From positions 496,001 through 560,000 of the forward strand of contig NZ_JAHZSU010000002.1 in NCBI RefSeq assembly GCF_019457945.1: a stretch of 64,000 nucleotides of DNA, in the 5' to 3' direction. The notes beneath the pieces were generated by a model that was not told the origin of the DNA, made no database searches, and was given only the letters and a program-made list of their open reading frames with translations. How positions within the stretch are numbered: position 1 is the stretch's first letter; each line of letters begins with the position of its first letter. The stretch is from Ornithinimicrobium laminariae. GTDB taxonomy: Bacteria; Actinomycetota; Actinomycetes; Actinomycetales; Dermatophilaceae. Positions 43,069 to 54,163 of this stretch are shown here, one piece after another. A program made the translations under genes and the position numbers.

Positions 43069-43124
43069 GCGGGTCAGGGGCGACGCGCTAGACCAAACGG
43101 ATGAAGATTCCCATCGATTCGCGC

Positions 43125-43793
43125 CTAGCCTTCGACGAGAGCATTCACCTTGTCGACCTGAGCGTTAACAACTGCCTCAACATCCTCTTGGGTCACACCC
43201 TGACCAAGCACAGCAACGATGGTGTTGCCCTCAGTCTTGCCAGCCATTGTCATCTCGACGGTCTGATCTGCGATTGCGATCGTAATCTTGGTGCCATCCA
43301 GGTTGTCCAACGACGAGAAGGTCATCGTGAAGCCCATATTGGCGTCGGTCACCTCGACGTCAGCACAGGCGTCGTTGACATCGTTGAGCAGGTCAAGCGG
43401 GGAGTCACCGGCAGCAGTGCCGACGACGACCTCCATCTCTGGGGTGATCAAAGCGCCTTCTGTCTCGCTGACGAACGGCACAGAGGACTCGGCCGTGGTG
43501 GCGCTGCCGCCAAAGTCAGTCGCCTCAAGCGCGGTGAGGCACTCTTCGGGAACGTCGGTGCCTTCCATCAAAGCGGCCAGCGAGTCGTCCGGGTCTGCGG
43601 TCTGCGTGCCAGCATCTGCCGCGCGCTCCGTCACAGACCCGCGGGTGTAGCCCTCCAGCGGGAAGTCTTCCTGGGTTAACAGCGCCTCAGCGGTCTGTGC
43701 CTGAGTCAGGTCTTCGTCACCCGAGTCGCCACAAGCGGAAAGTCCGGCAACAGCTAGGGCAGCCATCGACAAAGTGGTCACAGTGCGGCGCAT
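43125..43793 (-). CDS. Hypothetical lipoprotein
   Basis: 222 residues. Lipobox LSAC (Cys21) followed by GDSGDEDLTQAQ. Four Cys residues are in the lipobox and mature part, suggesting a possible disulfide. The C-terminal half alternates charged and hydrophobic residues, resembling the sensor-like domains of mycobacterial lipoproteins, but I recognise no family. A phased repeat lies upstream of the start. Confidence 0.65.
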   Translation of the reverse strand: MRRTVTTLSMAALAVAGLSACGDSGDEDLTQAQTAEALLTQEDFPLEGYTRGSVTERAADAGTQTADPDDSLAALMEGTDVPEECLTALEATDFGGSATTAESSVPFVSETEGALITPEMEVVVGTAAGDSPLDLLNDVNDACADVEVTDANMGFTMTFSSLDNLDGTKITIAIADQTVEMTMAGKTEGNTIVAVLGQGVTQEDVEAVVNAQVDKVNALVEG

Positions 43794-43809
43794 GGTGAAA
43801 CTCCTTGAG

Positions 43810-43866
43810 CAATTCGGGGGACTGCCAATTCAGGGTGATGCCAATTCAGGTCCAGCACAATCTCGG
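43810..43866. repeat. 16-bp-phased direct repeats upstream of the lipoprotein gene
   Basis: CAATTCGGG (43810), CAATTCAGG (43826) and CAATTCAGG (43842) recur at exactly 16-bp spacing; a degraded fourth copy, CAATCTCGG, is at 43858. The last two good copies sit in a longer repeated 12-mer TGCCAATTCAGG. The block lies just before the start at 43793. Regulator array or slippage are both possible. Confidence 0.7.
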
Positions 43867-43903
43867 TCGCGCCTTACAGCACGTCAGGAAACAGCCTAGC
43901 CCG

Positions 43904-44431
43904 CTAGGCGGCCAACCTGGCTACTACACCCCGCACCAGTTCATCGATCTGTTCGGCCGCGGCATGCGTTGGCTCATACCCCTTGCCGTACGGGTCGGCG
44001 ATGTCATCCGCCTTACTAGCCCGGCCTCGATGCTTCTTGACAGCCTTCAGCAACTCGGCACCCGTCACCGACTCAGGCACCTGCTCCATCGCCTTCGCGA
44101 ACTGACCCAGCGTGTAGAGCTTGCCAACAAACTGGGGAAAATCTTCCAGCAGGTATGTCCGGTGCTCAACTGTCATGGTCAGCACGAGGTCCGCTTCACG
44201 AAGGTTCGCTGCGACCGTCCGATCACTAGTGATCTGCGGGGATCGGACTCCACGATCGCTCAACTCCGCCACCATCAGCGGGTCCATCGCCAAGCCAGGT
44301 TTGGCGTGGGTGCCAGCGCTGATCACTCGCAACCGATCCGGTCCAGCCACGTTCTCGGCCAGCGCGTGGGCAAACGTCGACCGACAAATATTGGCGGTGC
44401 AGACAAACATCAGAGTCAGTGGCTTTGACAC
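43904..44431 (-). CDS. Low-molecular-weight protein-tyrosine phosphatase
   Basis: 175 residues. The phosphatase loop CTANICRST fits C-x5-R-S (Cys11, Arg17), and the general-acid region is DIADPYGKGYE. In surface-polysaccharide loci such phosphatases reverse autophosphorylation of BY-kinases, here probably the Wzz/kinase at 49717. The GTG at 44431 lies 10 bases after the RfbC-RfbD stop; an earlier in-frame ATG at 44458 would overlap that gene. LMW phosphatase length is typically shorter, so the middle contains an inserted charged loop. Confidence 0.88.
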   Translation of the reverse strand: MSKPLTLMFVCTANICRSTFAHALAENVAGPDRLRVISAGTHAKPGLAMDPLMVAELSDRGVRSPQITSDRTVAANLREADLVLTMTVEHRTYLLEDFPQFVGKLYTLGQFAKAMEQVPESVTGAELLKAVKKHRGRASKADDIADPYGKGYEPTHAAAEQIDELVRGVVARLAA

Positions 44432-44441
44432 AAGATCCAAC

Positions 44442-45844
44442 TTATCCGACTGAACCATGCAGATAGCGGGACAAGCCTGCACGCTGATCTGTTGTCTCAA
44501 ATCCGGTGGCTTCGATCGCTGACAGATCCAAAACCGACCACTTTGGCCGAGGGGCAACTGGCTCGGTGGCGCCAGCGAAATAGTCCGCAGTCGAGATGCC
44601 GGTGACATCCGTCGCTTCCCGGCCACTGGCCACAAATGCAGCCTCAGCAATCTGCGCCCACGTCATTGGCTCACCTGAGCTCGTGACGTTATAGGTGCCA
44701 TATGGTGCCGACGCGTCGATGAGGTGTCGAGCGGCACGCGCCAAGTCCTCAGCGAAACCTAATCGGCCGACCTGGTCGTTCACCACGCTGGGGCTGACCC
44801 CACTGGCGGCAAGTCGCTGCATCGTGGAGATGAAGTTTTTGCCGGACCCGATCACCCACGAAGTGCGCAGGATGTAGTGCTGCGGATGAACGGACACAGC
44901 CAGGTCGCCGGCGGCTTTGGACTGGCCATAGACGCTGAGCGGAGCAAACTCATCGGTCGTGGCCCACGGTTCATCGGCAGCACCGTCAAAGACATAGTCC
45001 GTCGAGAAGTGCACTAACCGCGCCCTGGCGCCAGCCGTCGCGCGAGCCAACGCGGCAACACCAACCGCATTGGCGGCCCAAGCCGCGCGTCGACCCACCT
45101 CAGTCTCTGCGCCATCGACCTGCGTGAAGGCCGCGGCGTTGATCACTACGTCATAGCCAGAGAAGTCGAACGCTTGGACGGAAGCGGCGTCAGCCAGGTC
45201 CAAGTCATCGCGCCCCACCGCGTCCGCATTGGGCAACTCGGCCTGCAACGCCTGGCCGACCTGGCCGCGAGCGCCGATGATCAAAGTGCGCAAAGGTGGG
45301 ATGGGCTTGATGTCAGCCAGCCGCGGGTGATTCTCATCTTTGGCCGAAATCTCAGCCTCACTCAATGGGATGGGCCAGTCGATGGCTACCGTCTCATCGG
45401 CCAAGTTGAGCAAGGTGTAGGCCACATTTGGGCTCCAGTGCCGATTGACCAGGTAGGAGTACACGGTGCCGGGCACCTGAGTTTGATAGGAGTTACCCAC
45501 CCCGCGCGGCACAAAAACAGCCTTGCCTGGGTCCAGCATTTCGGTGTGCACGACGCCCTGAGTTGGGCCCGGTCGCAGGTCGACCCAGGCACAAAAAGCC
45601 TGGCCGTGAGCGATCGACACCTGCTTGTCCCATGGCTCCGCGTGGATGCCACGGGTGACCCCGGCGGCTTCGTTGTAGGCGACGCTGTGCTGCACGGGCG
45701 CAAAATCAGGCAGGCCCAAGGCCACCATTTTTTCGCGCTGCCAGTTCTCTTTGAACCATCCGCGATTGTCGCCATGCACGGGTAGATCGAGGACGAACAG
45801 CCCCGGGATTGCTGTCTTTTCAACGCTCAACTGCGACCCAGCCA

Positions 45845-45845
<1 letters not shown>
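44442..45845 (-). CDS. rfbC-rfbD: Fused dTDP-4-dehydrorhamnose 3,5-epimerase / dTDP-4-dehydrorhamnose reductase
   Basis: 467 residues. Residues 1 to about 185 are the cupin epimerase: GLFVLDLPVHGDNRGWFKENWQ, and GVTRGIHAEPWDK with the catalytic His. Residues 190-467 are the SDR reductase: IIGARGQVGQALQ, HFSTDYVFDGA and VYGQSKAAGD with Tyr-x3-Lys. The fusion performs the last two steps to dTDP-L-rhamnose and is known in some actinobacteria. Its ATG shares a base with the rfbB stop (TGATG), so they are coupled. Confidence 0.95.
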
Positions 45846-47548
<1,703 letters not shown>

Positions 47549-47566
47549 AGCAGATACCGTCAACCT

Positions 47567-48427
47567 ATGCGTGGAATCCTGCTCGCCGGCGGCACCGGCT
47601 CTCGTCTAAACCCGATCACCCTCGGCATTAGCAAGCAATTGATGCCGGTATATGACAAGCCGATGGTCTATTACCCCTTGTCAACACTCATGTTGGCTGG
47701 AATTACGGACATCTTGATTATTACTACCCCGCACGATGCTTCGCAGTTCCGCCGCCTGCTTGGCGATGGCTCGCAATTTGGAGTGTCCCTCAGTTATGCC
47801 GAGCAAACCAGCCCCGACGGAATTGCCCAGGCCTTTCACATTGGGGCTGATCACATTGGTGATGACCGCGTTGGTTTGGTGCTCGGGGACAACATCTTTT
47901 ACGGGCCCGGCCTTGGCAACCAACTTCGCCGCTTCTCTAGCTTGGACGGGGCGGCAATTTATGGATACGAGGTCAGCAACCCCAGCGAGTATGGCGTGGT
48001 CGACTTCGATGAGAACGGCACCGCGCTCTCATTGCAAGAGAAACCCGAGAACCCACGCAGCAGGTATGCGGTCCCTGGCCTTTACTTCTACGACGACACA
48101 GCGGTCGAGCGGGCTCGTTCGCTCAAGCCTTCCGCTCGCGGTGAGCTTGAAATCACCGACCTGAACCGCCTTTACCTTGATGAGGGCCGCCTGCAGGTGC
48201 AGGTCCTCCCGCGCGGCACAGCTTGGCTGGACACCGGCACGGTTGACTCACTCAACGACGCCGCCAACTACGTCCGCACGATGGAAGGCCGACAAGGGCT
48301 CAAGATTGGCGCGCCGGAAGAAGTTGCCTGGCGGATGGGCTACCTGAGCGACGCTGAGTTGGCTCAACGTGCCGAGCAGCTGCGCAAATCTGGCTATGGC
48401 GACTACTTACTGGCGCTGCTGCGCTGA
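47567..48427 (+). CDS. rfbA: Glucose-1-phosphate thymidylyltransferase
   Basis: 286 residues. [56 protein letters not shown] and AWLDTGT are the RmlA signatures; it joins dTTP and glucose-1-P in the first step to dTDP-rhamnose. It lies on the plus strand, 18 bases after the FkbM pseudogene, while rfbB and rfbC-rfbD are on the minus strand. Confidence 0.96.
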   Translation: MRGILLAGGTGSRLNPITLGISKQLMPVYDKPMVYYPLSTLMLAGITDILIITTPHDASQFRRLLGDGSQFGVSLSYAEQTSPDGIAQAFHIGADHIGDDRVGLVLGDNIFYGPGLGNQLRRFSSLDGAAIYGYEVSNPSEYGVVDFDENGTALSLQEKPENPRSRYAVPGLYFYDDTAVERARSLKPSARGELEITDLNRLYLDEGRLQVQVLPRGTAWLDTGTVDSLNDAANYVRTMEGRQGLKIGAPEEVAWRMGYLSDAELAQRAEQLRKSGYGDYLLALLR

Positions 48428-48450
48428 GCAACGGCGGTCAACCGCGTTCA

Positions 48451-48729
48451 TCAAGACGGCTGTGTGAGACCCGTTTGGGCAAAGGACTCTAATGCGGCCT
48501 GCACGCCTTCAGCCACGTCAGCTGAGGTGAGGCCGAAGTCTTCCGCGACAGCGGCAATTAACTCATCCTCGCTGGAGGTTTCCGCCAGCCGCAGCCAGAT
48601 CAGGGCACTCGCCTCTTCAAGCACCACCAGTGGGCCATCTGGCAAGACCGCGACATAGAAGCGTGATTCGCCGCGCGCCCCAAGTCGCTCAATCGCGACG
48701 ACGTTGTCGCCCTTGTGCTGAAAGGTCAC
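48451..48729 (-). CDS. PqqD-family protein
   Basis: 92 residues. A winged-helix-like fold suggested by VVLEEASALIWLRLAETSSEDELIAAVAEDFGLTSADVAEGVQAALESF, the usual PqqD pattern. PqqD proteins bind substrate peptides for radical-SAM or other modifying enzymes. No radical-SAM protein or precursor peptide is visible here, and the neighbour is a nucleotidyltransferase-like gene (GTGA overlap). The exact role in a polysaccharide locus is unknown. Confidence 0.7.
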   Translation of the reverse strand: MTFQHKGDNVVAIERLGARGESRFYVAVLPDGPLVVLEEASALIWLRLAETSSEDELIAAVAEDFGLTSADVAEGVQAALESFAQTGLTQPS

Positions 48730-49622
48730 TTGGCACCTCCGACCTTGCGGCGCAATCTGGCTAGCCCAGCGCCCGAGACCCGAACGACTTCGTGCAGACC
48801 TTTGCGGGTGCGCAGGCCAAACTCGCGCACGACATCAGCGTTCGTCGGTGGGCGGCCCAACTCAAACCGCAGGTGATCCCGGCTCACCAGCATGCTCTGA
48901 ACCGTGATCCGCACCGCATCCCTTTTGGTCGGCGCCTCAGCGATACGGGCCTGCCACTGAGCCAGCCGTGACGTGTCGTCTGAGGCAGTGCTCCACAATC
49001 GAGCTCCGGGGCGATGGGCGACTGTTTCGCCTTGCCCCAAACCGAAAGCGAACCCCACCTCGGCATTTAGTTCTTCCACTAAGGTCAGAACATCACTTTG
49101 AAAGTCGGCGTCTTGCCCATCCCAGGCATGCGTGATTGCACGCTTGCGCACATGTTCGTAGGGGGCCCGTGCGGCGTGCAGAATCAAAATGAGACTTTGG
49201 GCCGCTCGCGATGGCACGGGACATGAAACCTCAGCAATTTGAGCAAAATCACGTTTTTGCCAAAGGAGGTCAAAAGCGACCTCCGGCGACATATCAAATC
49301 CAGGCCAACGGCGGTGCACGTCAACACTGGACCAACTGTCGTGGTGATAGACGGCAGCGTGCTCAAAGGCTGAGCCGGTGGTGAAGCCAGTGAGTCGAAA
49401 CCAACCGTGATCTGCCATCACGTCGAGGAACTGCTGCAGGTGAGAGGGCCGCACGAGCACGTCGGCGTCTTGGCTTGAGGTGAACTCCGGGCGCAGCCCT
49501 GCTGCCACAGCCGGACCCTTCACGTGCAGGACATCAAGATTGTGCGTCTCAGCAAGGTGAGTCATCACGGCGTGCGCGAACCGGACCCGTATCTCGGTTG
49601 GCACTTCTTTTTGCTGATTCAT
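48726..49622 (-). CDS. NTP_transf_5-type nucleotidyltransferase-like protein
   Basis: 298 residues. LDVLHVKGPAVAAGL and SSQDADVLVRPSHLQQFLDVM contain the metal-binding Asp pattern D-x-D (QDADVLV) of the family; VHRRWPGF follows. NTP_transf_5 proteins occur in polysaccharide and peptide-modification clusters; activity is largely unknown. The C-terminal Arg-rich segment GAGLARLRRKVGGAK is basic. Translationally coupled to the PqqD gene after it, divergent from the BY-kinase gene. Confidence 0.75.
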   Translation of the reverse strand: MNQQKEVPTEIRVRFAHAVMTHLAETHNLDVLHVKGPAVAAGLRPEFTSSQDADVLVRPSHLQQFLDVMADHGWFRLTGFTTGSAFEHAAVYHHDSWSSVDVHRRWPGFDMSPEVAFDLLWQKRDFAQIAEVSCPVPSRAAQSLILILHAARAPYEHVRKRAITHAWDGQDADFQSDVLTLVEELNAEVGFAFGLGQGETVAHRPGARLWSTASDDTSRLAQWQARIAEAPTKRDAVRITVQSMLVSRDHLRFELGRPPTNADVVREFGLRTRKGLHEVVRVSGAGLARLRRKVGGAK

Positions 49623-49716
49623 CGCTTCTTATCCTAGTTCTCAGGGCACGCCTTTACCCGCCGATCACGTTAGACTCAACGATGCCCGTGATACACCACA
49701 AAACCCGTGAGGCCTC

Positions 49717-51234
49717 GTGACACTCCAAGATTTCGTCAGAATCACCCGCGTTAACGCTGTGTGGATTCTGCTGATGATTACCCTCGGCCTCGCGCTGTCT
49801 TTTGCTTATACCTTGCGCCAGCCAGTTCTGTACCAAGCAAATGCTTCTGGGTACGTGGTGGCCGGCAACTCGTCGACCGTAGGCGATGCCTTTTCCGGTG
49901 CCAGTTTGGCCAAGGAAAGAGCAGCCGCCTACGTGCCGCTCGTGAGTAGCCGTCCCGTCGCTGAGCGCGTCATCGAAGAGTTGGGCATCGATGTAGACCC
50001 TTCGAGCCTTGCCGCATCGATCAGCGCATCTGTCGCTCCTGATTCCAACTTGATGCAGATCCAGGCCACCTCAGGCAGCCCCGAGGAAGCCCAGGCCGTG
50101 GCCAACTCGGTAATCGCCGCAACCGCTGCTGAAGCCTTCGAAATCGAAAACCAAGACCGCGCCGAAGGCGAGCAGGCCAACTCGATCATTCAGGTGGTGC
50201 CGGTTGAGGAAGCGCTGCTGCCAACATCGCCCTCGTCGCCTGACTACCCGTTCAACTTGGCCATCGGAGCCTTGATCGGGCTGGGCGCAGGCTATGCCAT
50301 TGCCTTCATCCGCACCCGCTTGGACCGCAAGATCCGCTCGGTTAGCGATATCGAAGAGACCATCGACGTCCCCGTCTTGGGCATCCTGCCGGACACCAAA
50401 GACCTGCGAACTGCACCCGTTGACGGTGACCTTGAGGATCAGGGCCCGGCTTCTGAAGCCTTGCGTCAGCTTCGTACCAACCTGCGCTTTGCCGACGTTG
50501 ATCGCCCACCCCGTTCAATCATTGTGACGAGTTCGAATGCCCAAGAGGGCAAGTCGACAGTCGCGTCGAACCTCGCGATCATGTTGGCCAGCGCGGGTCA
50601 GCGCACGCTACTCGTTGATGCTGACCTGCGTCGTCCCACGGTGGCCAGGCGCATGGGCGCTGACTCCGGCGTTGGCCTGACCCAAGTCTTGGCAGGTGAT
50701 GTTGATGTCGCGGATGCCATTCAGGATTCGGGCGACGAGCACCTGAGCATCTTGACCGCGGGCCGGGTCCCACCCAACCCGAGTGAGCTGTTGGGCTCGT
50801 TGCGCATGGAACAGTTGGTCCGCGAGCTCTCCCGCGACTACTTCATCATTTTTGACGCGCCACCGTTGCTGCCCGTTACCGATGGTGGTCTGCTTAGCGC
50901 AGCAGTTGACGGCACGATCTTGGTCGCCACGGTCGGATCGACCTTCAAGGAGAACATCCAGCAAAGCCGCAAGATTCTCAGCCGGGTCAACAGCAAGTTG
51001 CTCGGAGTGGTGCTCAACAAGGCGCCAATGAAGGGGATGGGCTCGGTCGTGTACGGCTACGGCTACAAGACGAGCAAGCAGGACAGCTACTACACGTCTG
51101 AGTACGGCAAGGCGTCACGCCGTAGGGCGAAGGCCAGCAAGAAGGCCGCTGCCAAGGCAGGCCCGATCGACGAAACCTCGACGACTGGCGAGCGCTCCCT
51201 CAGCGCTGATACCCGTCGCTCGCGTCGCCGCTGA
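49717..51234 (+). CDS. Polysaccharide co-polymerase / BY-type tyrosine kinase (Wzz-CpsD fusion)
   Basis: 505 residues. N-terminal Wzz domain with membrane helices near 15-32 and 185-203. The cytoplasmic kinase has Walker A SNAQEGKSTVASNLA near 275, A' LLVDADLRRPTV and B YFIIFDAPPLLPVTD. The C-terminus holds a Tyr cluster (VYGYGYKT and YYTSEYG), the usual autophosphorylation site. It controls chain length and export. GTG start with GAGG 4 bases upstream. The LMW phosphatase at 43904 is the likely antagonist. Confidence 0.92.
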   Translation: MTLQDFVRITRVNAVWILLMITLGLALSFAYTLRQPVLYQANASGYVVAGNSSTVGDAFSGASLAKERAAAYVPLVSSRPVAERVIEELGIDVDPSSLAASISASVAPDSNLMQIQATSGSPEEAQAVANSVIAATAAEAFEIENQDRAEGEQANSIIQVVPVEEALLPTSPSSPDYPFNLAIGALIGLGAGYAIAFIRTRLDRKIRSVSDIEETIDVPVLGILPDTKDLRTAPVDGDLEDQGPASEALRQLRTNLRFADVDRPPRSIIVTSSNAQEGKSTVASNLAIMLASAGQRTLLVDADLRRPTVARRMGADSGVGLTQVLAGDVDVADAIQDSGDEHLSILTAGRVPPNPSELLGSLRMEQLVRELSRDYFIIFDAPPLLPVTDGGLLSAAVDGTILVATVGSTFKENIQQSRKILSRVNSKLLGVVLNKAPMKGMGSVVYGYGYKTSKQDSYYTSEYGKASRRRAKASKKAAAKAGPIDETSTTGERSLSADTRRSRRR

Positions 51235-51240
51235 GCACCC

Positions 51241-52095
51241 ATGACCCGTTCACGTGCCCTGATCATCGTGTTAGTGGTGGCAATGGCCGCCATCATCACG
51301 GCAGCCTGGTGGGTCAGTCGTGGGGTCGTTTCAGCGGATCCGCTGCCCACTTCTGACGCCGGAACGGCCACAGCCATTTCGGATGCCTCCAGTGTTGAGG
51401 CCACCGAGGAGGTCTTCGGGCCACTCGTGCTCGACGTCTCTAGCGATGGCGCCCTCATCCGCGCTCAGTTAGGCAGTTGCACCGGCGCTACTGAACCGAC
51501 GGTATGGACGACCAGCGGCGCCGACGAGGCTTTCGCCCCGACGCAGACCGTGCCTCTGAGCAAAATTCAATCGGCAGATATCGACGGTGACGACCTCACC
51601 TTGATTGGCGCCGATGGGGATTGTGCTGCAACCAAGGCGACCTCTGATGACGGTGGCCAGTCGTGGACGACCGAGGCTGATGACTCGATCCCCGCAGACC
51701 CGGAGACCTGCGACATCACTTCCGTGCACGCCGGTGCTGAAGTGTCGCTCGCGCTGTGTCCTCAGAATGACAGCATTTACCTCATCACCGACGGCGAGGT
51801 TGTCAGTCTCTCCAGCCTCGCTGATATCACTGGCATTGCACAGACCGAAGACGAAACGTACTACGCCGTCGCCAGCACCGAGGCGTGCTCCTCTCAAGTG
51901 CTCGAGTACGGTTCGGCAGCTACGGGCGACGGCGACTCCGCCGAGCCGGAGTGGTCTCAACTGAGTTGCATTGGGTTTCGGACCGCTGCAACTGGACTAG
52001 CCATTGACGGCGACGACACTCTGTATGTCCAGGCGGGCAATGACCTCCTAGTCAGCGATGACGGCGTCGACTGGACCAACCCGCTTGAGGGCTAG
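51241..52095 (+). CDS. Membrane-anchored protein with Asp-box-like repeats
   Basis: 284 residues. Single N-terminal helix at about 6-28, then an acidic secreted domain. TSDDGGQSWTT and VSDDGVDWTN match the Asp-box (BNR) turns of beta-propellers; the rest is Ser/Asp/Thr-rich with several Cys. It starts 6 bases after the kinase stop and is likely its operon partner. No sialidase catalytic residues are visible, so enzymatic activity is not supported. Its stop overlaps that of the convergent glycosyltransferase. Confidence 0.6.
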   Translation: MTRSRALIIVLVVAMAAIITAAWWVSRGVVSADPLPTSDAGTATAISDASSVEATEEVFGPLVLDVSSDGALIRAQLGSCTGATEPTVWTTSGADEAFAPTQTVPLSKIQSADIDGDDLTLIGADGDCAATKATSDDGGQSWTTEADDSIPADPETCDITSVHAGAEVSLALCPQNDSIYLITDGEVVSLSSLADITGIAQTEDETYYAVASTEACSSQVLEYGSAATGDGDSAEPEWSQLSCIGFRTAATGLAIDGDDTLYVQAGNDLLVSDDGVDWTNPLEG

Positions 52096-53195
52096 GCCAA
52101 GCGTTCCACCTCATCGCGCAGCCGCTGAGCGAATGCTGCCTCGCTGAACCGGGCGGCGTTGGCCTCAACTGCGCTGCGTTGCCACTCTCGCCCATCGGCG
52201 CGGACCAGAGCAGCGCGAATCAGGTCAGGGTCGACATCATCGAAATACTCCCCAGAGACACCTTCTGCAACGGTGTCGAGGTAGCCCCCTGCGCGCAAGG
52301 CGACCGTTGGAACCCCAAAGCGATTTGCCTCCAAAGGCGTCAGGCCAAAATCTTCTCGGCTGGGCGCCAAGAGCAGATGCGCGCGCTGATAGCACCACCG
52401 CAGTTGAGCCTCGCTGAGATCGGACACGATCCTGGCATTGTCCGGCAGCAGCGTGCGTAGCCGCTCTCGTTCTGGCCCAAATCCGACGATCACAAGTCTG
52501 CGGTCAGTGCCGCGCACTGCTTCGATGGCCAGATCGACGTTCTTGTAGGGCATCAATCGCGAGACCAGCAGCGTGAAGCCTTTGTCGCCCCAGTCCGCTA
52601 ACTCACCGACTCCCTCAACAGGGCCTTCGGTGGCAAACGTTGTCGGCGGGCCAAGCAACTCAGATTCCCGGCCATACGCCCGCGAAATCCGGTCTTGGAT
52701 CACCCGCGCATTGGCGAAATAGGTGTCTACCTTGGCCGCAGCACTGCCATCCCACGCCAAGAGTGGCCTCTTCAATGCGCCCAGGGCCAACCGCTTAGGT
52801 GACAGACGTGGAGCGTCGCCGAGATAGTCGGCTGACTCATAGAGCCAACGCGCTGGCGAATGGCAATAGACAATCCGAGCGCCGGTCGTCGGAAACGCAT
52901 GTGCCCACCCGGAGGATGACGCGATCACAACATCGGCATCGATCTTCATCTGACTCGACAAGCCAGCCAAGATAGGCAAGGCGCGGCGAGGGTCCACCCG
53001 CAGCGGCGCGGCTCGATTAGCCGGCGAGACTCGAATGTCGTAGTCGCCAAACTCGGGGTAAGTGGTTTCGGGGTTGTAGAAGGTGGTGTGCAGTTTTGCG
53101 TCCGGAAAGGCACGCAGGATCGCAAGAACAACACGTTCTGCACCACCGCGCTGGGTCACGTAGTCATGGGCGATCGCGACTCGGGGCCTGCTCAC
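52092..53195 (-). CDS. Glycosyltransferase family 4
   Basis: 367 residues, GT-B fold. AIAHDYVTQRGGAERVVLAIL is the N-terminal acceptor-side motif, and the nucleotide-sugar site is SREDFGLTPLEANRFGVPTVA with the E-x7-E pattern. Resembles mannosyl- or rhamnosyl-transferases of polysaccharide clusters. GTG start overlapping the previous stop by one base, with GGGAG before it. It is the final gene of the long minus-strand chain. Confidence 0.9.
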   Translation of the reverse strand: MSRPRVAIAHDYVTQRGGAERVVLAILRAFPDAKLHTTFYNPETTYPEFGDYDIRVSPANRAAPLRVDPRRALPILAGLSSQMKIDADVVIASSSGWAHAFPTTGARIVYCHSPARWLYESADYLGDAPRLSPKRLALGALKRPLLAWDGSAAAKVDTYFANARVIQDRISRAYGRESELLGPPTTFATEGPVEGVGELADWGDKGFTLLVSRLMPYKNVDLAIEAVRGTDRRLVIVGFGPERERLRTLLPDNARIVSDLSEAQLRWCYQRAHLLLAPSREDFGLTPLEANRFGVPTVALRAGGYLDTVAEGVSGEYFDDVDPDLIRAALVRADGREWQRSAVEANAARFSEAAFAQRLRDEVERLA

Positions 53196-54163
53196 TATTC
53201 TCCCTGCTGAATTTCGGACATATCGACAGCCACCATCTGTCCCACCATCTCGTCAAAAGTCACAGATGGCTGCCACCCCAGCTCACGAGCAGCTTTGCTG
53301 GCATCTCCCACGAGTTCGTGAGCATCCACGGGCCGATAGAACTGCGGATCGGTGCGCACCAAGTGGTCCCAATCATCAATGCCAGCGGCGGCAAAGGCAG
53401 CGCCCACAAACTCCCGCACCGAGTGGGCCTGCCCCGTAGCAATCACGTAGTCGGCAGCGACTTCTCGTCTACTGGCTAACCACATGGCCCTGGCATAATC
53501 TGGGGCCCAACCCCAGTCGCGCCGCGCTTCGAGGTTGCCGAGCACCAACTCGGTCTGCTGACCGGAGGCAATTCGGGCTACGCCAGCGGTGATCTTGCGG
53601 GTCACGAAACCTTCTGGGCGCCGCGGTGACTCGTGGTTGTAGAGGACGACGGTGCTGGCATGCATACCTCGGGCTCGATAAACCCCGGTCAGCAAGTGCG
53701 CGTATGCCTTGGCCGCCCCATAGGGGTTAACCGGCGCCAGCGGAGTCTGCTCAGTTTGCGGCGCGGTCTCGGGCTCGCCAAAAATCTCGGCACTCGAGGC
53801 CTGAACCCAGCGAATCTCGGTCCCAGCCCTCGTCTGCTGTGCCCAGACGGCGTCGAGCAAGCCAGCAACCGCGAAGCCAGTCACCTGGCCCGCCACCAGT
53901 GGTCGCTCCCAAGAGAGACCCACCGAGCTCATACCGGCAAGGTGGAAGACAGCGGTGGGCGCGACCGCTGACAACACCTCGGCCATCCGTGGTGTGTCAG
54001 TGATATCGGCGACATGCACGGTGACGCCATCGGGCACGTCCTTGCGGTCATCGTCGGCGCGAACCACGCCATGGACTTCGACGCCCTCACTCGCGAGATA
54101 CTCGGCCAGATACGATCCATCTTGTCCAGCAACCCCGGTGATTAACGCGACGTGAGCGCTCAC
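53195..54163 (-). CDS. Second Gmd-like SDR (GDP-mannose 4,6-dehydratase paralogue or GDP-6-deoxy-lyxo-hexulose reductase)
   Basis: 322 residues. [27 protein letters not shown] and [19 protein letters not shown] with [13 protein letters not shown] closely follow the first Gmd next to it, so the two arose by duplication. The active-site Tyr-x3-Lys is in [11 protein letters not shown]. It might have specialised as the Rmd reductase or be a second dehydratase. The start overlaps the gmd stop (GTGA). Confidence 0.8.
   Translation of the reverse strand: MSAHVALITGVAGQDGSYLAEYLASEGVEVHGVVRADDDRKDVPDGVTVHVADITDTPRMAEVLSAVAPTAVFHLAGMSSVGLSWERPLVAGQVTGFAVAGLLDAVWAQQTRAGTEIRWVQASSAEIFGEPETAPQTEQTPLAPVNPYGAAKAYAHLLTGVYRARGMHASTVVLYNHESPRRPEGFVTRKITAGVARIASGQQTELVLGNLEARRDWGWAPDYARAMWLASRREVAADYVIATGQAHSVREFVGAAFAAAGIDDWDHLVRTDPQFYRPVDAHELVGDASKAARELGWQPSVTFDEMVGQMVAVDMSEIQQGE

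Noticed and set aside
43009..43124. Riboswitch (such as a cyclic di-AMP type) upstream of the wall hydrolase-like gene
   Set aside because: The gap is only about 60 bases before the start on the relevant side and lacks the needed multi-helix structure; only short palindromes were found.
43805..44428. Plus-strand frame opposite the tyrosine phosphatase
   Set aside because: The phosphatase loop and operon context favour the minus strand; the frame also runs through the repeat block.
45174..45785. Plus-strand frame opposite rfbC-rfbD
   Set aside because: Entirely within the fused enzyme with no domain of its own.
48451..49622. A classic ribosomal-peptide (RiPP) gene cluster at the PqqD gene
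   Set aside because: No precursor peptide, radical-SAM, YcaO or peptidase gene was found within several kilobases.
51241..52095. Secreted sialidase linked to the nonulosonic acid genes
   Set aside because: Asp-box turns alone do not indicate sialidase; the arginine triad and nucleophilic Tyr/Glu are not visible.
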